DNA of 7,553 nt, taken from Cyclobacteriaceae bacterium (GTDB lineage Bacteria; Bacteroidota; Bacteroidia; Cytophagales; Cyclobacteriaceae). The notes below the pieces were generated by a model. The model was not told the origin of the DNA, searched no databases, and saw nothing but the letters and a program-made list of their open reading frames with translations. The stretch is from contig JANYDR010000394.1 in NCBI GenBank assembly GCA_025363495.1, forward strand, positions 1 to 7,553, read 5' to 3'. Shown here one piece after another: positions 1 through 6,393 of this stretch (position 1 is the stretch's first letter; each line of letters starts with the position of its first letter). The position numbers were made by a program, and so were the translations under genes.

Positions 1-1229
1 TGTTGGAAGAGCTCGATAATTTCAAAAAAGGCAATGATACTAAGAACTTTGAGGCCCGCGAGTTTATCCGTCTGATTGATAAACTGGCCAAGGACCGGAT
101 GTTAAGTCATTGGAATCCTTTGAATGGCAAAAGCAAGGGTAATTTCAAAGTGCTTATGGAGACCGGCAGCAACGGTACGCTGGATGCCAACAAAATCTTC
201 AATGAACATAAAGCAGATCATCGTATTCTCAATTCAGCATTGCTCCTTCAAAAGGAAGAGAAAGACAGAAGGGTAATACTTGTTTCAAAAGATATTAACC
301 TTCGTCTCAAGGCCAAATCGCTCGGGCTTCAGGCGGAAGATTATACTACCGGCAAAGTTCAGAATCTGAATTCATTGTATGCAGGTAAAACGGTACTTGA
401 TAACGTTGATCCGGATGTAATTGATCTTTTATATGGAAAGGGCTATTGTCCACCGGAGGACTTACTGGGCAATGCCGAACTGGTTAAGAATCATTACTAC
501 ATTTTAAAAAGTGGCAAAAAGTCTATTCTCGCATTTTACAATTCTGCCAATGGCATGGTGGAGCATGTAGAAAAGCGATCGGTTTATGGCATCAAACCAC
601 GCAATGCAGAGCAGGCGTTCGCGATGCATGCTGTAATGAAACCTGAAATAAAATTAGTAACAATGCAGGGTGTAGCCGGCACGGGCAAAACCCTCATTGC
701 ACTTGCCGCGGCCTTGGAACAAAAAAGAGAATACAAGCAGATCTACCTGGCGCGGCCAATTGTGCCGTTAAGCAACAAAGACATTGGATATCTTCCTGGC
801 GATATCAAGTCCAAGCTGAATCCTTATATGGAGCCACTGTGGGATAATTTGAAATTCATTCAAAATCAGTACAGCGAAAGCGATAAAGAGTATTCCAAGA
901 TCACTGAAATGGTGACGAATGAAAAACTGGTAATCACACCATTGGCCTATATCCGTGGACGAAGTCTCTCCAATATCTGCTTCATTGTAGACGAAGCTCA
1001 AAACCTGACGCCTCATGAAGTGAAGACAATCATTACACGTGCCGGCGAAAACACAAAGATCATCTTCACCGGTGATATTTTTCAGATTGACACACCGTAC
1101 CTGGATTCCCAAAGCAATGGACTCTCCTACCTGATTGACCGGATAAAAGACCATGAGTTGTATGCCCATATCCAGCTGGAGAAGGGGGAACGTTCAGAAT
1201 TGGCAAACCTCGCAAATGACTTACTGTAG
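1..1229 (+). CDS. PhoH family protein, PIN domain plus PhoH-like ATPase (5' partial)
   Basis: The reading frame is open from the left edge and the first full codon is at base 3. The TTG there is an internal leucine codon rather than a start: the visible beginning (EELDNFKKG) matches the conserved PIN-domain segment normally preceded by about 35-45 residues carrying the first catalytic aspartate. Numbering from base 3, the rest of the PIN domain covers about residues 1-115, with the late acidic motif SKDINLRLKA at 95-104. The PhoH ATPase follows, with Walker A GVAGTGKT at 223-230, Walker B FIVDEAQN at 327-334, GDIFQID at 357-363 and the family's C-terminal LEKGERSELA at 393-402. Family members with this architecture (YlaK/PhoH2 type) are cytoplasmic ATP-dependent RNA helicase-nucleases; substrate and partners are not visible here. 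An intrinsic terminator lies about 90 bp downstream. Family assignment is very secure; RNA processing is inferred from the family. Confidence 0.95.
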   Translation, partial: LEELDNFKKGNDTKNFEAREFIRLIDKLAKDRMLSHWNPLNGKSKGNFKVLMETGSNGTLDANKIFNEHKADHRILNSALLLQKEEKDRRVILVSKDINLRLKAKSLGLQAEDYTTGKVQNLNSLYAGKTVLDNVDPDVIDLLYGKGYCPPEDLLGNAELVKNHYYILKSGKKSILAFYNSANGMVEHVEKRSVYGIKPRNAEQAFAMHAVMKPEIKLVTMQGVAGTGKTLIALAAALEQKREYKQIYLARPIVPLSNKDIGYLPGDIKSKLNPYMEPLWDNLKFIQNQYSESDKEYSKITEMVTNEKLVITPLAYIRGRSLSNICFIVDEAQNLTPHEVKTIITRAGENTKIIFTGDIFQIDTPYLDSQSNGLSYLIDRIKDHELYAHIQLEKGERSELANLANDLL

Positions 1230-1321
1230 GATTTAGTGATTGATGCATGATTTTGTCAAGAATTAATCAAAAATGATCGAGAAAGGGCCTTTTTGAGCCT
1301 TTTATTTAGAAACTATATCAT

Positions 1322-1363
1322 GGCGACAAGTAAGGTTTATCCTGCACTTGTCGTCTTTTTTTT
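1322..1363 (+). terminator. Rho-independent terminator downstream of the PhoH gene
   Basis: A 10-bp stem pairs 1322-1331 (GGCGACAAGT) with 1346-1355 (ACTTGTCGTC), including one G-U pair, around a 14-nt loop. Eight T residues follow directly at 1356-1363. It lies 93 bp after the PhoH stop codon and points rightwards, so it should separate the PhoH transcript from the small gene beginning at 1483. The reverse strand has no matching T tract. Confidence 0.85.
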
Positions 1364-1482
1364 AATAACAACTCAGGTGGGGCAAATCATATGCGGCTTT
1401 AGCACCGCAACTGGTGATCAATTTTTAAAGGCAGTTACATAACGCGTTCTTTGGCTATTCACAAGGGCTAAAAGAATTCATT

Positions 1483-1734
1483 ATGTGGTTAAAAGAGATG
1501 TTTGGAAAATTTTCCAAAACCAAAATAATCAGGATGATAAAGAAAGAAGGTTCATTAATCGGCGAGCGTCAACGCGAAGGCAGAAAGATTTATATCTATA
1601 TGCTAAAAGACTTTTTTGTGCAGGTCATATTTCAAAAAGATGATCCGTCAGATAAAGTAGAGGAGATTGAAACTTTTTCTGACATAAATAAACTGAATTC
1701 ACATCTTGAAGATGAATTCAGGACAGCCTTCTAA
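1483..1734 (+). CDS. Small uncharacterised protein, 83 aa
   Basis: I do not recognise the family with confidence. The ATG at 1483 is preceded by an A-rich stretch (AAAAGAA) rather than a Shine-Dalgarno sequence, as is usual in Bacteroidota. The protein has no signal peptide or membrane segment and is probably cytoplasmic. Residues 1-37 are rich in Lys and Arg; residues 36-53 (GRKIYIYMLKDFFVQVIF) look like two beta-strands joined by a turn; the C-terminal third is acidic and probably helical, ending LEDEFRTAF. This sensible fold pattern, its position between a strong terminator and a convergent gene, and the lack of any better reading frame support a real gene. Its stop is 17 bp from the sucD stop, with no obvious terminator between them. 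An 18-bp perfect palindrome covers codons 7-12. No clear promoter was found. Function unknown. Confidence 0.7.
   Translation: MWLKEMFGKFSKTKIIRMIKKEGSLIGERQREGRKIYIYMLKDFFVQVIFQKDDPSDKVEEIETFSDINKLNSHLEDEFRTAF
1501..1518. repeat. 18-bp perfect palindrome inside the start of the small gene
   Basis: The sequence TTTGGAAAATTTTCCAAA reads identically on both strands. It spans codons 7-12 (F G K F S K) of the 83-aa gene, 19-36 nt into the coding sequence. It could be a symmetric protein-binding site or an mRNA hairpin close to the start codon, or simply a by-product of AT-rich coding sequence. Only the symmetry is observed; any function is inference. Confidence 0.5.
1694..1720. repeat. Imperfect hairpin at the 3' end of the small gene, facing sucD
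   Basis: An inner 5-bp stem CATCT/AGATG (1702-1706 with 1710-1714) around a TGA loop is continued, after a 2-nt bulge, by TGAATT/AATTCA (1694-1699 with 1715-1720). It lies within the last codons of the 83-aa gene and 32-58 bp beyond the sucD stop. Neither strand has a proper T tract after it, so it is at best a weak terminator for sucD. Confidence 0.3.
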
Positions 1735-1751
1735 ACTTAAAAGAATTTTGG

Positions 1752-2630
1752 TTATTTCTTAGCCAGAAGCTTTGCCATGGTCTCGCCAATCAATGCGGGC
1801 GATTCAGCTACATGTATTCCGCACTCACGCATGATTTTCATCTTAGCTGCTGCCGTATCATCAGCACCACCGATGATAGCACCCGCGTGTCCCATGCGTC
1901 TTCCTGCCGGCGCAGTCTGGCCAGCAATAAATCCAACGACAGGCTTCTTATTACCGTTCTCTTTTATCCAACGGGCAGCAACCGGTTCATAATTTCCACC
2001 GATCTCTCCAATCATAACAATAGCCTCCGTCTCAGGGTCATTCATCAGCATCTCCACAGCATCTTTCGTTGGAGTGCCAATGATAGGATCACCACCAATA
2101 CCAATGGCAGTTGATATTCCCAAACCGGCCTTCACAATCTGATCTGCAGCCTCGTATGTCAGTGTCCCTGATTTTGACACAATACCAATTGTTCCTTTTT
2201 TGAATACAAATCCTGGCATAATTCCAACTTTGGCTTCGCCAGGTGTAATTACTCCAGGGCAATTGGGCCCGATCAGTGTTACCTTCCGATCTTTTACATA
2301 TTGCTTGGCTATCATCATGTCTTTCACCGGAATTCCTTCTGTAATGGTTACGATTACCTGAATTCCCGCATCCGCTGCTTCCATAATAGAATCAGCTGCA
2401 AATGCCGGAGGAACAAAAATGATAGAAACATCCGCACCTGTTTTTTCTACCGCTTCTTTGACGGAATTGAAAACAGGACGACCAAGATGCACCTGACCAC
2501 CTTTCCCCGGTGTTACCCCACCCACCACGTTTGTACCATACTCTATCATTTGACCGGCATGAAAAGTGCCCTCAGAGCCGGTAAAGCCTTGTACAATGAC
2601 GCGCGAATTCTTATTAACCAGGACACTCAT
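1752..2630 (-). CDS. sucD: Succinyl-CoA synthetase (ADP-forming) subunit alpha
   Basis: This is the alpha subunit of succinate-CoA ligase, the cytoplasmic TCA-cycle enzyme that interconverts succinyl-CoA and succinate with substrate-level phosphorylation. At 292 residues it is close to the usual length (E. coli SucD is 289). Visible motifs are the CoA-binding segment GFTGSEGTFHAGQ (15-27), GKGGQVHLG (42-50), GPNCPG (121-126), SKSGTLTYE (152-160) and GHAGAIIGG (247-255), which holds the histidine phosphorylated during catalysis (H248). The ATG at 2630 gives the expected N-terminus MSVLVNKNSRVIVQGF. There is no Shine-Dalgarno sequence. A near-consensus Bacteroidota promoter lies just upstream. 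The beta-subunit gene sucC is not in the window, so the two subunits would have to be made from separate loci. No frameshift or missing key residue was seen. Confidence 0.97.
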   Translation of the reverse strand: MSVLVNKNSRVIVQGFTGSEGTFHAGQMIEYGTNVVGGVTPGKGGQVHLGRPVFNSVKEAVEKTGADVSIIFVPPAFAADSIMEAADAGIQVIVTITEGIPVKDMMIAKQYVKDRKVTLIGPNCPGVITPGEAKVGIMPGFVFKKGTIGIVSKSGTLTYEAADQIVKAGLGISTAIGIGGDPIIGTPTKDAVEMLMNDPETEAIVMIGEIGGNYEPVAARWIKENGNKKPVVGFIAGQTAPAGRRMGHAGAIIGGADDTAAAKMKIMRECGIHVAESPALIGETMAKLLAKK

Positions 2631-2654
2631 AGAACTATTTTTTCGGGTGGTCTA

Positions 2655-2685
2655 CAAAATTAGGAGAATATTAGTCTCAGCCAAA
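2655..2685 (-). promoter_or_regulatory. Predicted Bacteroidota-type promoter of sucD
   Basis: Read on the minus strand, a -7 box TAATTTTG (2662 to 2655) is a perfect TAnnTTTG match. A -33 element TTTG (2685 to 2682) lies upstream with a 19-bp spacer. Transcription would start around 2650, leaving an untranslated leader of about 20 nt before the ATG at 2630. The match to the known Bacteroidota vegetative promoter is good, but it has not been tested. Confidence 0.6.
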
Positions 2686-2756
2686 GGTTAAAAAAACCTG
2701 ATTTACGTGAACGGATATACTAAGATAAGTCGGCGCATGAACGCAGTAAATGCAAT

Positions 2757-2909
2757 TCACCACGGAGCCACGGAGCACTCGGAGTAAATCCACACGGATT
2801 CACTAAGCTTTATAGATCGAAAAAAAATATTTTCATTAGCTGAAATTCCTCGCTTTGACGTATCAACACGCACGAATTCGCTCCGTGTCCTTCGTGGCTC
2901 CGTGGTGAA
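2757..2909. repeat. CACGGAG-unit inverted repeat element (MITE/REP-like)
   Basis: The left arm 2757-2776 (TTCACCACGGAGCCACGGAG) is matched by the reverse complement of the right arm 2890-2909 with one mismatch. Each arm is made of heptads at 8-nt spacing: CACGGAG at 2761-2767 and 2769-2775 plus a variant CACTCGGAG at 2776-2784 on the left; CTCCGTG at 2881-2887 and 2898-2904 plus CTTCGTG at 2890-2896 on the right. The region between the arms (about 100 bp) contains no reading frame, only another related stretch (CCACACGGATTCAC near 2790-2803). CAATTC occurs on both flanks (2753-2758 and 2913-2918) and may be a target duplication, though six bases can match by chance. CACGGAG-type intergenic repeats are known from many bacterial genomes, often without an assigned function. 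Confidence 0.75.
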
Positions 2910-2913
2910 ATAC

Positions 2914-2932
2914 AATTCAGCGAAGCTGAATT
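2914..2932. repeat. Short perfect hairpin downstream of secreted protein A
   Basis: AATTCAGC at 2914-2921 pairs perfectly with GCTGAATT at 2925-2932 around a 3-nt loop. It lies 46-64 bp beyond the stop codon of the minus-strand gene ending at 2978 and next to the inverted-repeat element. On the minus strand it is followed only by GTATTT, so it is a poor intrinsic terminator, but it may protect the 3' end or end the transcript weakly. Confidence 0.4.
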
Positions 2933-2977
2933 TGCCTTGTTATTATTTCGGAGACTTCAGGCAATAAAAAAGAATGC

Positions 2978-3874
2978 TCACTTATCTGTTCGCAGGTTAT
3001 TGCGATACAAAAATTGATCTCTTGCCTTTTTAAATGTTTCTACGTCAGGAGACAATTTGATTGCATCTTCATAAGCCGTAAGAGCATCGACTAACAAAGA
3101 ATTAAACTCGTAAAAACCTGCAAGGATAAACTTATTTAAGCCCGTCTCTTCTGTTAGCTGATTCTCGAGTTCACTTAGGTCCTTTTTAGTTCGTGACGCA
3201 TCTGATCCGGAAAGTCGTGTCATGACAATAGTCTCAGCTTTAACTTTTTTTACTGTTCGACTCGAAACTTCGATCAGGAACGATGATTCATTAACCAATT
3301 TAGGATCAGAAAGATCAATTCTTACCATCGTTTCAGGAGCGTCAAAGCTGATCAATTCATCACCAAAAATATTCTTTAAAATAATTGTGTACGGACTTGA
3401 ACCAGCATCAGCAACTTCCCACTCCAGTATCATGGTTGTACCGAAAACTTTTGGATCCTTAGGTAGAAATAATTTCAACAGAGTCTTTCCTCCTCTGTGG
3501 ACTGCCCCCGTACCGCTTATTTTGTTTGACCTATAGTCGTCAGAACTCTTACTTAAAATAAATGAAGTGTATTTATTAAACACACTCATACCCGATCCGA
3601 TCTTAGCCGCCAGGTCCGCAACCTTATAAGTCCCTGCCAATTTCAATTCAAAGGGTTTACCACTATTATGAACAAGGCCGAGATAGGCGTTGTGAGGTAT
3701 CTTTAATTCATCATCCAGCATGAGAGCTGTTCCGATTTTAACGGGATGCCAGGCATTGCCAGATTTATATTCATTGGCTCCCTTACTAGCCAGCACTTTA
3801 AAAATTTCCTGAGAGAACCCAGAAACGGCCATTAATAACAGGCTGAACGTCAGTAATAATCCGGTATTTTTCAT
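2978..3874 (-). CDS. Secreted FecR-like / TPR-like protein A (paralogue of its neighbour)
   Basis: This is an exported protein of 298 residues with no named family. I chose the ATG at 3874 because the in-frame TTG at 3880 adds only two residues, whereas the ATG gives a clean signal peptide (MKNTGLLLTFSLLLMAVSGFSQ, cleavage near residue 21-22). Residues about 24-95 resemble a FecR-like beta domain (SKGANEYKSG, then a G-T-x-L...DEL-I-x(4)-A-L-L pattern and a late KVADLAAK). TGAVHRG at 122-128 links to an Ig/FnIII-like stretch (about 144-205) with EWE and DPKLVNES (190-197). The C-terminus (about 228-292) is helical with one TPR-like unit, AYEDAIKLSPDV (267-278). About half of its positions match the upstream protein. 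A strong terminator lies between the two genes, so it probably has its own promoter. It is likely periplasmic or surface-exposed; molecular function is unknown. Confidence 0.85.
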   Translation of the reverse strand: MKNTGLLLTFSLLLMAVSGFSQEIFKVLASKGANEYKSGNAWHPVKIGTALMLDDELKIPHNAYLGLVHNSGKPFELKLAGTYKVADLAAKIGSGMSVFNKYTSFILSKSSDDYRSNKISGTGAVHRGGKTLLKLFLPKDPKVFGTTMILEWEVADAGSSPYTIILKNIFGDELISFDAPETMVRIDLSDPKLVNESSFLIEVSSRTVKKVKAETIVMTRLSGSDASRTKKDLSELENQLTEETGLNKFILAGFYEFNSLLVDALTAYEDAIKLSPDVETFKKARDQFLYRNNLRTDK

Positions 3875-3925
3875 GATCAAATTTAAGCAAGATGACTAAT
3901 ACACATTAAGACTAGTTTAAGGGAT

Positions 3926-3957
3926 CAAATCAAATCAATGATTTTAATATCATCAAA
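3926..3957 (-). promoter_or_regulatory. Possible promoter of secreted protein A
   Basis: On the minus strand, TTGATTTG (3933 to 3926) matches TAnnTTTG except at the second base, and TTTG (3957 to 3954) lies 20 bp upstream. This would give a leader of about 45 nt before the ATG at 3874. The strong terminator just upstream makes a promoter in this 84-bp gap necessary unless readthrough is high. The region is AT-rich, so the match could be accidental. Confidence 0.3.
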
Positions 3958-3958
3958 T

Positions 3959-3987
3959 AAAAAACCCCGGCGATCCTCGCCAGGGTC
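3959..3987 (-). terminator. Rho-independent terminator between secreted proteins B and A
   Basis: On the minus strand the stem ACCCTGGCGA (3986 to 3977) pairs with TCGCCGGGGT (3973 to 3964), 10 bp including one G-U pair, around a 3-nt loop. A run of six T residues (3964 to 3959) begins at the last base pair. It starts 22 bp after the stop codon of protein B. The GC-rich stem and tight loop make it the strongest terminator in the window. No T tract is present in the other direction. Confidence 0.9.
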
Positions 3988-4008
3988 TCATTAATTTTCA
4001 TGACCTGA

Positions 4009-4911
4009 TTAAGGTTTTTGCGTCGCTAATTTATTGCGATACAAAAATTCATCGCGACCAAGTTTAAAATCTGTTACGTCAGGGGCCAATTTAATGGCAT
4101 CTTCATAGGAAGTTAACGCATCGATGAGCAAACCATTCTGCTCATAGAAACCAGCCTGAATAAATTTATCAAAGGCCGTCTCATCTTTTAATTCACCGGA
4201 TATCTCAGCATAGGCTTTCTTAACTCGCTCAAAATCTACCGAAGCAAGTTTTTTAACAACTTTCCCCTCAGACTTCACTCCTGCCTCCGCTTTGCTGCCA
4301 ACCTCTACAAGAAATGCAGATTCGTTGGTAAGTTTTGGATCATTCAAATCAACACGTAAAATTGTTTCAGGTGTTTCAAATTTGACAAGCTCCTCCTCAA
4401 AAATATTTTTCAATGTAATGACATAAGGTCCACCAGCTTTTGGTGCTTCCCATTCTACTACCATTGTTTTTCCAAAGATGCTTGCATTTTGAGGAGGCGG
4501 TAGAAATACATTTAGCTTAACTTCTCCCCGGTGAACCGCTCCTGTAGCACTAAGTCGGTTTTTTTTAGCTTCTGCCGAATTGCTGCTCAGGATAAAGTCA
4601 GTGTATTTATTCATAACACTCGTGCCGGCTCCCACCTTAGCAGCTAAATCAGCCACTTTGTAATTTCCAGCCTGTTTCACCTCAAGAGGTTTCCCATTGG
4701 AGTGTACTAATCCAAGATATGCGTTCTCTGAAATCTTCAGTTCATCACCCGACTTAAGACTCGCACCTGTTTTAATTGCCTGCCAACTATCGCCAGATTT
4801 ATATTCGTTCGCACCCTTGTTAGCCAGTACCTTGAATGTATAGTCCTGGGAGAACCCGAAAACCGTTACCGATAAAAAGCCAACAATTAGTAGAAATCTA
4901 CCCTTTTTCAT
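4009..4911 (-). CDS. Secreted FecR-like / TPR-like protein B
   Basis: This exported protein of 300 residues is a paralogue of the gene ending at 2978. The frame is open further upstream to a TTG at 4956, but the ATG at 4911 gives a standard signal peptide (MKKGRFLLIVGFLSVTVFGFSQ); an ATG at 4917 is the next alternative and adds two residues. Order of regions: signal peptide 1-21; FecR-like beta region about 26-95 with KGANEYKSG at 32-40; TGAVHRG at 123-129; Ig/FnIII-like region about 147-206 with VEWE and DPKLTNES (191-198); helical C-terminus with TPR-like unit YEDAIKLAPDV (269-279). FecR-like domains in envelope proteins are usually periplasmic sensing or peptidoglycan-associated modules, but no TonB receptor, sigma factor or anti-sigma helix is present here. 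It follows the CHASE2 gene in the same orientation after 141 bp, so both may share a transcript. Export is well supported; function is not. Confidence 0.87.
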   Translation of the reverse strand: MKKGRFLLIVGFLSVTVFGFSQDYTFKVLANKGANEYKSGDSWQAIKTGASLKSGDELKISENAYLGLVHSNGKPLEVKQAGNYKVADLAAKVGAGTSVMNKYTDFILSSNSAEAKKNRLSATGAVHRGEVKLNVFLPPPQNASIFGKTMVVEWEAPKAGGPYVITLKNIFEEELVKFETPETILRVDLNDPKLTNESAFLVEVGSKAEAGVKSEGKVVKKLASVDFERVKKAYAEISGELKDETAFDKFIQAGFYEQNGLLIDALTSYEDAIKLAPDVTDFKLGRDEFLYRNKLATQKP

Positions 4912-5052
4912 AAGCATAGTTTGATTAGATATAGTCATATACATTTTTCGTTCCAATAATTTTTTTCTGCTAAAATGCCCGGCAAATGGGCTGTTTTTCG
5001 TGATCTTTCAAAATTCGACACTACGAATATACTGAAAAATCGTGCCAATCTC

Positions 5053-6372
5053 TCAGGACTTTAATACACGCTCCTGACGTTTGGTAAGTCGACGGCTGAC
5101 CTCATTTTGGAGACTTTTAAAAATATCATAAGACGGTCCCACAAGAGCCGAAACACCGATAGCAATAGTTAAGTCAAGCTTAAGGTTCCAGCCAGCAAAT
5201 GCATAGATAATAAATGAAGAGATTATGAGAAGTTCCAATAACTGAATGATAACAGAAAGAGCATCAAACCACATTGGAAGATTTTGATCAATCCAAATAA
5301 ATAACGCAACCGTAAAAAGGCATACGAAGAAGGCAATAATATACTTTGCCAGATCTGAAATGGTATTAACGTAATCTTCATCAAGAATCATTGATACAAT
5401 ATTGGCATGCACGACTAAACCAAACATATCCGGATTGGCTCTTCCGGCAACAATTTTATTTAAAGGGGTAAAAAATTTATCCTCCCACGATGGCTGCCCA
5501 ACATATTCACCCAGAAAGCCCATCATGACAATATGATCTTTAAACAATTCTGGCAGAACATTTCCCTGAAGAATATCTTCGACATCAACAACGTAATAAA
5601 GCGTTCCAAAATTTGTAGAGGTTGTTTCGTCATTTTTTAAGCTTTTCAATCGCAATTGCCTGACTTCAAAATTCCTTTTGAAGTTCACTAATTCTTCATC
5701 ATTTCCCCTGGCCAGAAATTTTTTTGCTTTTACAGAATCATATTGCATTGCAATTCGAACTGAAAAAGCGAGCTCTTCTTTTCCATCCACCATTCTGCTT
5801 GGATAGACCGAACGGCATTGTTTTACATCTTCCTGATAGTTTGCATCAGTTGGTAATGTTACGAATCCGTGAGTAGCATAATCATTGAATATCGGGTCAG
5901 AATACTCAAGGGAATCCGCTTCGTTGGAATCAAACTTCGCCAGAGAATCCGTTTGCAATAATTTGGAGGCTAACACAAAATTGGAAGTGCTTTCAATGGC
6001 GCTGCTCAACATCAGGTTTCCCAACGTATCCAACAACTGAGGGCAATTAACGCTGTCACGAAGTCCGCCTTCGCAATTAATCAAGACATCAAGAGCAATC
6101 ACCCGTGGTTTAAATTGATTTATGATCTGGATCTCCCGGGCCAACTCTCGTCGTGGAATGTTGGCGATATTTACCAGAACAATTCGCTGATCAACCTCAG
6201 GATCTGGACGAAGCTGGGAAAAAGCATAATCAGTAAGCTCAAAATCACGGAGAGCCTGACCGACTGTGTCAAAGGCCGTAAAAATTTTTAAGTCCGCTGC
6301 CTCGTTTGCTCCCCATAGCAAGAGGAACACGAACACCGTGATGATAAAGCTTTGGAACCAAAATTTCTTCAT
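5053..6372 (-). CDS. CHASE2 domain membrane protein without an output domain
   Basis: The product is a 439-residue inner-membrane protein. The frame is open to 6453, overlapping meaB, but the ATG at 6372 (MKKFWFQSFIITVF) is the natural start because it begins a standard first membrane helix. TM1 is at about 7-22. The periplasmic domain covers about 24-340 and follows the CHASE2 pattern: DFELTDYAF near 43-51, IVLVNI (64-69), KPRVIALDVL (88-97), an FAFSV-like LAFSVRIA (201-208), VVDVEDILQGNV (261-272), DHIVMMGFLGEY (279-290), FFTPLN (300-305) and VHANIVSMIL (321-330). Three helices follow at about 342-361, 371-393 and 399-416. In well-known CHASE2 receptors a kinase, cyclase or diguanylate cyclase comes next; here only about 20 basic residues (ending RQERVLKS) remain. 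The stop codon is clean and no frameshifted continuation appears downstream. The next genes encode exported FecR-like proteins, which suggests an envelope complex. Confidence 0.88.
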   Translation of the reverse strand: MKKFWFQSFIITVFVFLLLWGANEAADLKIFTAFDTVGQALRDFELTDYAFSQLRPDPEVDQRIVLVNIANIPRRELAREIQIINQFKPRVIALDVLINCEGGLRDSVNCPQLLDTLGNLMLSSAIESTSNFVLASKLLQTDSLAKFDSNEADSLEYSDPIFNDYATHGFVTLPTDANYQEDVKQCRSVYPSRMVDGKEELAFSVRIAMQYDSVKAKKFLARGNDEELVNFKRNFEVRQLRLKSLKNDETTSTNFGTLYYVVDVEDILQGNVLPELFKDHIVMMGFLGEYVGQPSWEDKFFTPLNKIVAGRANPDMFGLVVHANIVSMILDEDYVNTISDLAKYIIAFFVCLFTVALFIWIDQNLPMWFDALSVIIQLLELLIISSFIIYAFAGWNLKLDLTIAIGVSALVGPSYDIFKSLQNEVSRRLTKRQERVLKS

Positions 6373-6393
6373 GACCTGGGCGATGGAGGAGAG

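Noticed and set aside
1282..1303. Possible terminator just after the PhoH gene (AAAGG...CCTTT followed by T residues)
   Set aside because: Only 5 bp pair around a long loop, and a much better hairpin with eight T residues follows at 1322-1363.
1392..1425. TGCGG/CCGCA hairpin followed by a short T run, upstream of the small gene
   Set aside because: A 5-bp stem separated from the T run by a dozen bases fits neither a terminator nor a known riboswitch, and no small RNA could be supported.
1777..2663. Several open frames of 71-120 codons on the + strand across sucD
   Set aside because: They lie opposite the intact, highly conserved sucD gene, and their translations show no family features.
2757..2909. 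CRISPR array suggested by the CACGGAG units
   Set aside because: The repeats are 7-8 nt, adjacent rather than spaced by unique sequences, and arranged as inverted arms, unlike CRISPR direct repeats.
3878..3885. Perfect TAnnTTTG match (TAAATTTG, minus strand) directly upstream of the protein A start
   Set aside because: It ends only three bases before the ATG at 3874, so transcription would begin inside the coding sequence, and there is no TTTG at the right distance upstream. Probably chance in AT-rich sequence or part of an A/T-rich translation start.
4912..4956. Longer N-terminus for protein B from a TTG at 4956
   Set aside because: It would place 15 extra residues ahead of a standard MKK-type signal peptide, which is well formed from the ATG at 4911.
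4977..4991. GCCC/GGGC hairpin between the CHASE2 gene and protein B, with a short T run nearby
   Set aside because: The stem is only 4 bp with a 7-nt loop, and on the minus strand it is followed only by ATTTTAG. Too weak to call a terminator; the two genes may still be co-transcribed.
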